Assembly (NCBI GenBank): GCA_016234805.1
Contig: JACRNU010000055.1
Span: forward strand, 38,961-102,960
From: Elusimicrobiota bacterium
Lineage (GTDB): Bacteria > Elusimicrobiota > Elusimicrobia > UBA1565 > UBA9628
Direction: 5' to 3'
Length of the DNA: 64,000 nucleotides
The translations under genes and the position numbers were made by a program. The notes beneath the pieces are model-generated. The model was not told where the DNA came from. It worked only from the letters and a program-made list of their open reading frames with translations, and made no database searches. This document shows, one piece after another, positions 1 to 8,023 of the stretch (position 1 is the stretch's first letter; the number at the start of each line of letters is the position of its first letter).

Positions 1-1
1 C

Positions 2-235
2 GAACTCGATGCCGAAGCCTTGAGGGCTCCTTGCCCCTCCCAGCTCTACAGCATGGCCTTCCACCCGCTGGGCACCTGCGCCATGGGCCGCGTGGTCGAC
101 GAAGACCTCAGGCTCACCCCAGGCATCTTCGTCTGCGACGGGTCCGTGGTGCCGGAGAGCCTGGGAGTCAATCCCCAGATGACGATCTACGCCTTCGCGC
201 TAAGATTGGCTGATCATCTGCTATGCGCGACCTGA
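2..235 (+). CDS. GMC-family oxidoreductase, C-terminal fragment (5' end outside window)
   Basis: HPLGTCAMG...GIFVCDGSVVPESLGVNPQMTIYAFALRLAD matches the GMC oxidoreductase C-terminal signature; frame is open to the window edge. Confidence 0.8.
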   Translation, partial: ELDAEALRAPCPSQLYSMAFHPLGTCAMGRVVDEDLRLTPGIFVCDGSVVPESLGVNPQMTIYAFALRLADHLLCAT

Positions 236-1530
236 TCGTCATCGGCGGGGGCATCACGGGCGCCGCGGCCTTCAGGGCCGCGGCCCGGGCCGGCCTCTCG
301 GTGTTCCTGCTCGACCGCGGCCTGGCCGGAGGCGCGACCACGGCCGTGACCAGCGGCCTCTTCCACGGCGGCCTGCGCTATCTGGCGCACGACGTGGCCA
401 CCTCCTACTCCATGTGCCGTGAGATCTCAGCCCTGCTCGCGGACAAGCCGGACCTCCTGACCCGCCAGATGTTCCTGTGGCCGGTCTATCGCCACCACAA
501 GCTCGGCTTCGGGCTGGTGGGGAGCATGATGGAATACTACGACCGCTTCGCGGGCCTGCGCTCGAGCCCGGGCCACTTCAGGCTCTCGGCTGGAGAGACC
601 CTGGAGCGCGTCCCCGCCCTGGAGGGGGCAGGTCTGGAGGGCAGCTTCGCCTTCGATGAGTGGCGCGTGGACGTCCCTTGCCTGGTCCGAAGCCTCCTGG
701 ACGAAGGCAAGGCCGCGGGCGGGGAGGTCCTCGAGGGCAGGAGGGTCGTGGGGCTCGTGGTGAAATCCGGGCTCGTGACCGCGGCGCGGATCGGGGTCCC
801 GAGAGGAGGGTCCATCGAGTTCCACAGCCGGGTCTTCCTCAACGCCGGCGGCCCCTGGGCAGGGGAAGTGGCGGCCCTGGCAGGCTCGAAGGCCGTGAAG
901 CTGAGCCTGCGTCGCGGAGCGCACCTGATCGTGCCGCATGAGCCCCCGGGGTGCGGCCTCATCTTCCCCGAGCCCTCGGGCCGGTACATCGGGCTCTATC
1001 CCAGGGACGGGGAGTTCTGGGTCGGGCCCACGGACGACCCTCACGAGGCTGGTCCGGACCAGGTGCTCTCCTCCCATGAGGAATCGGAGCGTCTGCGCCG
1101 AAGCCTGGCCACAGTGCTGCCCGGGTATCCGCGCGACTCGGGCAGGACCGTGGTGGGCCTGCGTCCCATCTTCAAGCAGTTCATGTCAGGAGGCATGCTC
1201 TCCAGGGACTACCGGATCATCGACCATGCCTCGGAAGGCATCGACAACCTGGTGACCGTGGTCGGAGGCAAGCTCACCTCGCACCGGCCCATGGCCGAGG
1301 ACTCCCTGGCCGCGATCCTGCCCAAGCTCGATCGCATGCCGTCCTCCGGAAAGTCGCAGTCTCCGACATATGGACTCCCGGCCTCGCGGCTCCTTTCCAC
1401 GCGCAGCAGGCTGGCCAGCCTGGCTCTTTCCGCGGGCCTGCTGGCCTACCACGGCCTGCGGCACGCTCTATCCAAGCCGGACCCGGACCGCGGCGGCGAA
1501 GGATTCCGCAAGGCCTTCCCTGAGAAATGA
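223..1530 (+). CDS. FAD-dependent glycerol-3-phosphate dehydrogenase-like oxidoreductase
   Basis: N-terminal GGGITGAA FAD-binding motif, TSGLFHGGLRYL, and GlpA/GlpD-like layout ending VVGGKLTSHRPMAED. Confidence 0.8.
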   Translation: MRDLIVIGGGITGAAAFRAAARAGLSVFLLDRGLAGGATTAVTSGLFHGGLRYLAHDVATSYSMCREISALLADKPDLLTRQMFLWPVYRHHKLGFGLVGSMMEYYDRFAGLRSSPGHFRLSAGETLERVPALEGAGLEGSFAFDEWRVDVPCLVRSLLDEGKAAGGEVLEGRRVVGLVVKSGLVTAARIGVPRGGSIEFHSRVFLNAGGPWAGEVAALAGSKAVKLSLRRGAHLIVPHEPPGCGLIFPEPSGRYIGLYPRDGEFWVGPTDDPHEAGPDQVLSSHEESERLRRSLATVLPGYPRDSGRTVVGLRPIFKQFMSGGMLSRDYRIIDHASEGIDNLVTVVGGKLTSHRPMAEDSLAAILPKLDRMPSSGKSQSPTYGLPASRLLSTRSRLASLALSAGLLAYHGLRHALSKPDPDRGGEGFRKAFPEK

Positions 1531-1531
1531 C

Positions 1532-2248
1532 ATGGCTCGTGAAATACTCGTGGCCTCCGCTGACCCGCAGTTCCTCGACAGCGTGCGGAGGCAGTTCGAG
1601 GAAGCTGGAGTCTCCCTGCGCCTGCTCGACCACCTGCCGGACCTTTCCGGGCTCATGGCAGCGGGCGCCATCCAGGCCGCGGTCCTGGACCTGGACCTCA
1701 GCCCCAAGCCTCCTTGGGAGATCCTCTCCCAGTCCAGGCTCCATCCTCAGACGGCCAAGATCCCCATCGTGGCAGTCACGGGCCTCTACACCAACCCGCG
1801 CTTCGTGATCGAGGGCCTCAAGGCCGGGGCGGTCGAATACCTCCTCAAGCCCGTGGACCCCAGGGTCCTGGCAGCCAGGGTCGAAGCCCTGGCCTCTGCC
1901 ATGGAACGGCGGCGCAAGGCAGGCGGAGCCTGGGTCCTGCGCACCCCGGATGACCGCATCCTCCTCGACCTCAGGGCGCACAAGTGCGTGGTCCGCGGTC
2001 CTGGAGGGAAGGAAGAAGAGGCCGGCCTCTCGCCCAAGGAGTTCTCGCTCCTGGCAGCCCTCCTGGGGAGATACGGGGAACTGGTCCGCAAGGAAGAGCT
2101 CATGCGCGTGCTCTGGCCCTCCGCGACCAAGACCACCAGGTCCAATGAGATCACCCTGGCTCAGTTCATCGCGCACCTGAGGCAAAAGGTCCCGGCATTG
2201 AGAGAAAGACTCAAGACCGTTTGGGGTTTGGGATTCAGGCTGGAATAA
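1532..2248 (+). CDS. OmpR-family response regulator (REC + winged helix)
   Basis: Receiver domain followed by LSPKEFSLLAALLGRYGELVRKEELMRVLWP...VPALRERLKTVWGLGFRLE winged helix; ATG at 1532 rather than 1370. Confidence 0.8.
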   Translation: MAREILVASADPQFLDSVRRQFEEAGVSLRLLDHLPDLSGLMAAGAIQAAVLDLDLSPKPPWEILSQSRLHPQTAKIPIVAVTGLYTNPRFVIEGLKAGAVEYLLKPVDPRVLAARVEALASAMERRRKAGGAWVLRTPDDRILLDLRAHKCVVRGPGGKEEEAGLSPKEFSLLAALLGRYGELVRKEELMRVLWPSATKTTRSNEITLAQFIAHLRQKVPALRERLKTVWGLGFRLE

Positions 2249-2323
2249 AGGTGTCACCAGTATTCATCAATCATTCATAATTACGATATTGATTATTCCA
2301 TCTTCCTCATATATGCTTATATC

Positions 2324-3697
2324 GTGCTCCGCAAGACCTGGCTCTGGGCCTTTCTGGCCTTCTCTCTCCTCCTGAAACCCGGCCTCGGGTCCGCCTATGT
2401 CTCCAGCGGAGGGGACTGGGAGCTCATCAGGTCCGTGCACGGCGAGATCGGCGGAGACCTGACCGGCTCGGATTACAAGGTGACGCATTCCATGGGCGAG
2501 CCTTTCATCGCCCTTTCCGCCCTGACGGGCGGCGCGGCCGCCAGCTTCGCGGGCTATCTCTCCCAAGTCCCATCCTTCTCCAACGCCGGCACCTCGATCA
2601 CGGTCGCCGGGGGTTCCTCCACCACGGTCACCTTGGACGGCATCGTCTACGGGATCAAACCCGGGGACTCCGTGGTCGTCAGCTTCAATAACGAGATGAC
2701 CTCCACCACCCTGCCCGGAGCGGTCACGGTCACGGCCATCCTCGACAACCTGGGCAACGCCGTCTCAGCAGGCCAGGCCTACACCCTGACCTACTCGGCC
2801 ACGGAGCAGGCTGCTTATGTCAGCCTCGGAGCCGGGTGGCCCAAAGGCACCCTCTTCCTGCTGACGATCTCCACGCACGCCGAGGAGATCAACGGCTCGC
2901 GCCTGGTGAACTTCTCCACGGTCAATTTCGCGACCGCCCGGGACTTCGCGGCCGCCAACGTCGTCTTCGCCCTCGGGGACCCGTCCACCAAGGTCGAGAT
3001 CCCGGCCAGGGCCTTCCCCTCCGACTACAGCGTCGCGGTCAGCACCGGGGTCCGGAGCCAGACCATCACCACGGCCGACGAGACCATGGCCGCGAACCTC
3101 GGCGCGGCCAGCAGGCCCTTCAAGAAGGTCCAGATCGACGCCTTCGGCCCGACCATGGAGCGGTGGTCCGCCAACCTCAACGCCCAGGCCTCCATCATCA
3201 TCCCCTTCGACGACCTCAACAGCGACGGCAGGGTGGACGACACGAGCCCCGCCATCCGCAGCAAGACCGTGTGGATGTGGCGCCTCGACGAGGGCGCCAA
3301 GCTCTGGGTCCGCCAGCCGCGCTCGAGCCTCGATTTGGCCAACAAGCGCGTGGTCCTGCCCGCGGACCACTTCTCCACCTACGCCCTGGCCGGTTCCGCG
3401 GACACGGATGTCTCCCTTTCCTACGCCTTCCCCGTGCCCTTCCGGCCCTCCGGCGGCAACCCAGCCCGCTACGGCACCTGGGCGGACGGCATCCGCTTCA
3501 CGAACCTCCCCTCCACTGGCAGAATCAGGATCTTCACCATCTCGGGCGAGCTCGTCCGCGAGCTGGAAGTCGTGGACAACCCCCAGAGGTGGGACGTCAA
3601 GAACCAGGTCAACGAGGTCGTGGCCAGCGGCGTCTACATCTGGGAGGTCACCTCGGGCCAGAACCGCAAATCCGGGAAGCTGATGGTCGTCAAATGA
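2324..3697 (+). CDS. Secreted surface protein with FlgD-like/Por-type C-terminal domain
   Basis: Signal peptide-like N-terminus; C-term GRIRIFTISGELVRELEV...SGVYIWEVTSGQNRKSGKLMVVK. Confidence 0.65.
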   Translation: MLRKTWLWAFLAFSLLLKPGLGSAYVSSGGDWELIRSVHGEIGGDLTGSDYKVTHSMGEPFIALSALTGGAAASFAGYLSQVPSFSNAGTSITVAGGSSTTVTLDGIVYGIKPGDSVVVSFNNEMTSTTLPGAVTVTAILDNLGNAVSAGQAYTLTYSATEQAAYVSLGAGWPKGTLFLLTISTHAEEINGSRLVNFSTVNFATARDFAAANVVFALGDPSTKVEIPARAFPSDYSVAVSTGVRSQTITTADETMAANLGAASRPFKKVQIDAFGPTMERWSANLNAQASIIIPFDDLNSDGRVDDTSPAIRSKTVWMWRLDEGAKLWVRQPRSSLDLANKRVVLPADHFSTYALAGSADTDVSLSYAFPVPFRPSGGNPARYGTWADGIRFTNLPSTGRIRIFTISGELVRELEVVDNPQRWDVKNQVNEVVASGVYIWEVTSGQNRKSGKLMVVK

Positions 3698-4824
3698 TCC
3701 GCCTGCTCATGCTCCTCATGCTTTCCGCCGCCGTCCCGGCGGCGGTTCAGGCCGGCGCAGGCCGCACGAGCCTCGATTTCCTCAAGATCAACGCGAGCCC
3801 CAGGTCCCTGGCCATGGGCGAGACCGGCGCGGGCCTGGCCGACGACGCCATGTCCGCCATGTACCTCAACCCCGCGGGCATCGCGCGTCTGCGGCATCCC
3901 GAAGCCTCCTTCAGCTACAACCTCTGGTACGAAGGCATCTCGCTCCAGCACTTCTCCTATGCCCACCCCACCCGGACCATGGGGTCCTTCGGTTTCTCAG
4001 GCACGGTGCTGCAGGTCAAGAAGTTCGACGGCTACGACAACTCGGGCGCTCGGGTGGGAGAGGTCGCCGCCACTGATTTCGTGGTCAAGCCCGTGTACGC
4101 ACGCCGCCTCTTCGGCCCCTCGGAAGACCAGCGCCACGGCCTCTTCCTCGGAGCCGCGGCCAAGTTCGCCAGGGAGGAGCTCGACGAGTTCCGGGCCAAC
4201 GCGGTCATGGCCGACGCCGGACTGCTCTACGTGCGCGGACTCGGCAGCGGGGTCCTCGGGTTCGGAGGCTCCGCCATGTCCGTGGGCCGGGGGCCTGCCT
4301 TCGGCGCGGAGCGCGACAAGCCCGCCACGACCTATCAGGCGGGCCTCAGCTACGGCCTCCATCTCTTCGGAGACCCCTTCGTGGTCGCCGCGGACGTCAA
4401 GATGCCGGTCTACGACGAGTTCAGCTACGCCGCGGGACTCGAGTACGGGGTCAAGCGCATCCTCTTCATCCGCGGCGGGTTCGTGTCCCACCAGTCCCTC
4501 GGCGACGGGTGGAGGGTCGGTCTCGGGATCAAGGCCAAGTTCCTCCAGCTCGACTACGCCGTTTCAGAGTACGGCAAGATGGGCCTGGGCCACCTCATGG
4601 GTGTCTCTTTCCGATTCGGCGAGCCCATCGAAGTCACCCCCCACCGGACCCCGGCCCAGGACAAGGCCCTGCTGCTCATCCGCCGCGCCAAACAGATGGC
4701 CAAGGAAACCCGTTTTTACGAAGCCGCCCTCAGCCTCAACGAAGCCCTCACCCTCGACCCGAACAACAAGGAGGCTTTGCAGCTGCTGCGCGAGACCCGC
4801 GATGCGCTCGAGAGGCAGCGATGA
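3694..4824 (+). CDS. PorV/PorQ-family outer-membrane beta-barrel protein with C-terminal TPR-like tail
   Basis: LKINASPRSLAMGETGAGLADDAMSAMYLNPAGIARL motif; ATGA overlap with upstream stop. Confidence 0.75.
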   Translation: MIRLLMLLMLSAAVPAAVQAGAGRTSLDFLKINASPRSLAMGETGAGLADDAMSAMYLNPAGIARLRHPEASFSYNLWYEGISLQHFSYAHPTRTMGSFGFSGTVLQVKKFDGYDNSGARVGEVAATDFVVKPVYARRLFGPSEDQRHGLFLGAAAKFAREELDEFRANAVMADAGLLYVRGLGSGVLGFGGSAMSVGRGPAFGAERDKPATTYQAGLSYGLHLFGDPFVVAADVKMPVYDEFSYAAGLEYGVKRILFIRGGFVSHQSLGDGWRVGLGIKAKFLQLDYAVSEYGKMGLGHLMGVSFRFGEPIEVTPHRTPAQDKALLLIRRAKQMAKETRFYEAALSLNEALTLDPNNKEALQLLRETRDALERQR

Positions 4825-6086
4825 ACCGCGGGGGATCCCTGGCCATCCTGATGATTTCCGCCGTCGTGCCGACGGCGGGACACGCCTACACCTTCCGCGC
4901 TGAGAAGACCTACCACCGCAGCCTCGCCCTCCTCAAGGACGGCCAGTACGAGCGGGCCCTCGAGGGCTTCATGGACGTCCTGCTCGAAGACCCCGAGTTC
5001 CCTGGAGCCAAGGAGTCTCTGCGCAAGGCTGCCCGCGAGTCCGTCAAGCGCGAGCGGACCTCGATCATCGAGGAACGGGACTCCCTCATGGAAGAGATCC
5101 GCGGCCTGACCGGCCCGAAGGAGGGCGCGCCCAAGGACTCGGCCGTGGCCTCCTGGAAGGAGGCCGTGGACACTGCCATCAGCCTGGTCTCGGAGCCGGC
5201 TGACCTCGAAAAAGCCTTCCGGGCCTACGCCAAGGCGATCGAGAGGACGCCGATCTCCTTCAGAGCCATGCAGTCCCTTGCCAGCGCCAGGACCGGCATC
5301 CAGAAGAAGGTCTTCGACCTCTACCCTGCCATGGCGGAAGAGCCGCAGTGGAAGGGCAAGTGGCCGGGGAGCATGAAGACCGGCGCCCTGGTCGAGGCGG
5401 TGCTGATGGAACAAGCCAACACCATGGCATGGTCGGACGCGGAGAAGGACATGGTCCGCCAGCCGGCCAGGCCTGAGACCTCCGCGAAGATCCGCAAGCT
5501 CGCCTCATCCATCGACGCGACGGAGAAGGCCAAATCCGAGCTCCTCTGGACCGCGACCCAGGCGTTCCACCACATGCGCAAGGAGCGGTTCCAGGAATCC
5601 TCCGGATTTTGGCGGAAGGTCCTCGAATCCGACCCTGGCAACGAGGAGGCGAAGCTCTATCTCTCCCGCGTGGAAAAGGCCGTGGCGCAAGCCTCGCCCA
5701 AGGCCGTGTCCGCGTACGCCCGGGCCAGGAAGGACGAGCCTATCGCGTGGCCCTCGGGATCCGAGGAAGCGGCAGAGGGAACTCCCGCGCCCGAGCCGGC
5801 CCGGTCCAAGTCTAACAGGCCAGCCAAGCCCAAGCCCGCTCCCGCTCCCCCGGCTGCAGCGCCGCAGCCCGAGCCCCCGGAGCGCGTCCCTCCCAAGGGG
5901 CCCGCGGCCGTGGACCCCGCGGTCATGCGCGAATGGGGCCAGGACCTCTACCGCAGGGGCTTGAAATCCTATTCCCTTGGCAAGCTCGACGAGGCCATCG
6001 AATACTGGAACAACTGCCTGGGAGTCGACCCGGACCATCCCAAGGCGAGGAAGGCTCTTGAAAGAGCCATGAGGGAGAAGAAGTGA
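4821..6086 (+). CDS. Secreted tetratricopeptide-repeat protein
   Basis: YHRSLALLKDGQYERALEGFMDVLLEDPEFPGAKESL and C-terminal TPR; ATGA overlap with upstream gene. Confidence 0.65.
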   Translation: MNRGGSLAILMISAVVPTAGHAYTFRAEKTYHRSLALLKDGQYERALEGFMDVLLEDPEFPGAKESLRKAARESVKRERTSIIEERDSLMEEIRGLTGPKEGAPKDSAVASWKEAVDTAISLVSEPADLEKAFRAYAKAIERTPISFRAMQSLASARTGIQKKVFDLYPAMAEEPQWKGKWPGSMKTGALVEAVLMEQANTMAWSDAEKDMVRQPARPETSAKIRKLASSIDATEKAKSELLWTATQAFHHMRKERFQESSGFWRKVLESDPGNEEAKLYLSRVEKAVAQASPKAVSAYARARKDEPIAWPSGSEEAAEGTPAPEPARSKSNRPAKPKPAPAPPAAAPQPEPPERVPPKGPAAVDPAVMREWGQDLYRRGLKSYSLGKLDEAIEYWNNCLGVDPDHPKARKALERAMREKK

Positions 6087-7474
6087 GCCTGAAGACCCGG
6101 TTCGGCCTGGTCATCGGCGCCATGGTGCTCTTCGTGGTGGCTGCCACGACCGGCATCCTCTATTGGACCGAGAAGAGCTTCCTTGCCCGCGAAGCCATGG
6201 AGCGCCAGGAGACCGCCCTGGCCGCGCTCTCCCAGGTGGCCCGGGAGAGCCACCTCAGCCAGGACGACCTCATGCTCATCAACTACGTGCTGAGCCTCCC
6301 GGCCAAGGACCCGGACATCCTCTTCGCCTATGTGGCGGCGCCTGACGCCAAAGGCGTGCCCCAGGTCCTGGCCCACACCATCAAGGACCTCTCTGGAGTG
6401 CCCCTTTCGACCCTCCCCCCGTCCCCTCCTGGCAGCCGGGTCCTAAGAGAGACCGTGCCGCAGAGACCTGATGCCGCGGCCGAGGCTGTGTTGGCGGTGT
6501 CGCAGGAAAAGGTCGCGGCTTCGGTCGAGGCGAGCCTTTCGCGCACCCGCAAACGCATCGCCGGAGTCACCGGGGTCATGGTCCTGCTCGGCTTGACCGC
6601 TTCCACGGCCCTCGCAATATCGCTCACCCGCCCCATCTCCAGGCTCGCGCAGGGAGCCGGGCTCCTCGGCCAGGGCAAGCTCGGCACCCGCATCCCGGCC
6701 GAAGGGTCGGACGAGATCGCCCAGCTCTCCCGGGAGTTCAACAACATGGCACACCGTCTCGAGAAGCTCGACGAGATGAAGAAGGACTTCGTGTCCTCGG
6801 TCACTCACGAGCTCAAGAGCCCCCTGGCCGCCATCGACTCCACCCTCGAGCTCATCCTCCACGAGAGCAAAAAGGAGCGCGACCCGTCCAAGTGGCTCGA
6901 GGACGTGGCCGCCATCCGCAACCACACCGGCCGGCTCTCCCGCTTCGTCACCGACCTCCTCGACCTTGCCAAGATCGAGAAGGGAGCCTTCTCCATCCAG
7001 AGGGCCGACCTCGACGTGGCCGAGACCGCGCGGGAAGTGACGGCCTTCCTCTCCCCGCTTGCGGACAAGAACGGGGTCTCCCTGCGCGGGCCCAAGGACG
7101 GCGCCGGCCTCCCGAGAGCCTTCGCGGACAGCGAGCGCGTGCGCCAGGTCTTCATCAATCTCGTGTCCAACGCCCTTAAGTTCACCCCGAAGGGCGGTAC
7201 CGTCTCCGTCGAGATCGCGAAGTCTGACAACCGCCTGCTCTGCTCCGTATCCGACACCGGCATCGGCATCAAGCCCGAAGACCTGGGACGCATCTTCGAC
7301 AAGTTCGAGCAGGTCCGGGAGGCTCGCAGCGCCGCCCAAGGGCCCAAGGGCACGGGCCTGGGCCTGTCCATCTGCAAGGCCATCGTGGAGGCCCACGACG
7401 GCAGGATCTGGGCCGAGAGCGAGCCGGGCAAGGGATCAAAATTCTGTTTCACCCTGCCCGGAGGCAAGGCATGA
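6083..7474 (+). CDS. HAMP-domain sensor histidine kinase
   Basis: HAMP (RPISRLAQGAGLLGQGKLGTRIP), HisKA FVSSVTHELKSPLAAI, HATPase GTGLGLSICKAIVEAHDGRIW; GTG start. Confidence 0.9.
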   Translation: MSLKTRFGLVIGAMVLFVVAATTGILYWTEKSFLAREAMERQETALAALSQVARESHLSQDDLMLINYVLSLPAKDPDILFAYVAAPDAKGVPQVLAHTIKDLSGVPLSTLPPSPPGSRVLRETVPQRPDAAAEAVLAVSQEKVAASVEASLSRTRKRIAGVTGVMVLLGLTASTALAISLTRPISRLAQGAGLLGQGKLGTRIPAEGSDEIAQLSREFNNMAHRLEKLDEMKKDFVSSVTHELKSPLAAIDSTLELILHESKKERDPSKWLEDVAAIRNHTGRLSRFVTDLLDLAKIEKGAFSIQRADLDVAETAREVTAFLSPLADKNGVSLRGPKDGAGLPRAFADSERVRQVFINLVSNALKFTPKGGTVSVEIAKSDNRLLCSVSDTGIGIKPEDLGRIFDKFEQVREARSAAQGPKGTGLGLSICKAIVEAHDGRIWAESEPGKGSKFCFTLPGGKA

Positions 7475-7848
7475 AGAGAGCGCTCATCGTCGAAGACGAG
7501 CCCGATTTCGCCAGGATCGTCAAGCGCATCCTCGAACCCGAGGGTTTCACCGTGCACTGGTCCGAGTCGGCCGAAGACGGCTGGCAGGTCCTGCAGTCGC
7601 AGGCGTGCGATCTCGCCATCCTCGACTGGAACCTGCCCGGCATGTCCGGCATCGACCTGTGCCGCCGCATCCGTTCGGACACCCGCTTCCAGAGCCTGCC
7701 TGTGGCCCTCCTGACCGTCCGGAACCTGCCCGAACAACAGGTCCAGGGACTCAAGGAGTCCGGAGCGGATCTCTACCTGACCAAGCCCATCAAGCCCGGC
7801 GAATTCCTCGCGCGCATCCAGAGCCTGGTGGGGTTCCTGGAAAGATGA
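7471..7848 (+). CDS. Response regulator receiver protein (single domain)
   Basis: LIVEDEPDFARIVKRIL...LAILDWNLPGMSGIDLCRRIR...LTKPIKPGEF. Confidence 0.88.
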   Translation: MKRALIVEDEPDFARIVKRILEPEGFTVHWSESAEDGWQVLQSQACDLAILDWNLPGMSGIDLCRRIRSDTRFQSLPVALLTVRNLPEQQVQGLKESGADLYLTKPIKPGEFLARIQSLVGFLER

Positions 7849-7881
7849 CGATGCGAACAATAAGCCGCCAACAAAACGAAA

Positions 7882-7902
7882 GGCCCCGGATGAACCGGGG
7901 CC
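7882..7902. terminator. Perfect 8-bp GC hairpin GGCCCCGG-ATGAA-CCGGGGCC downstream of the two-component operon
   Basis: Read directly; A-rich on the 5' side (U-rich only for the minus transcript), no T-run on +, so terminator call is tentative. Confidence 0.4.
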
Positions 7903-8023
7903 CAGGGTCGTCTAACGGAATGCCAGCCGTCAACTACTTTAAGTGTAGCATGGGTTCCCCGTCATTTCAAGATATACGACTGAGCCTCGAAAAAGTTCCC
8001 TTCGTCGCCTGGAGAGGTGCATT

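Noticed and set aside
2836-3690. Upstream extension of the PorV-like ORF
   Set aside because: Overlaps the preceding gene in another frame with Arg/Pro/His-rich nonsense; true start is ATG 3694 with ATGA overlap
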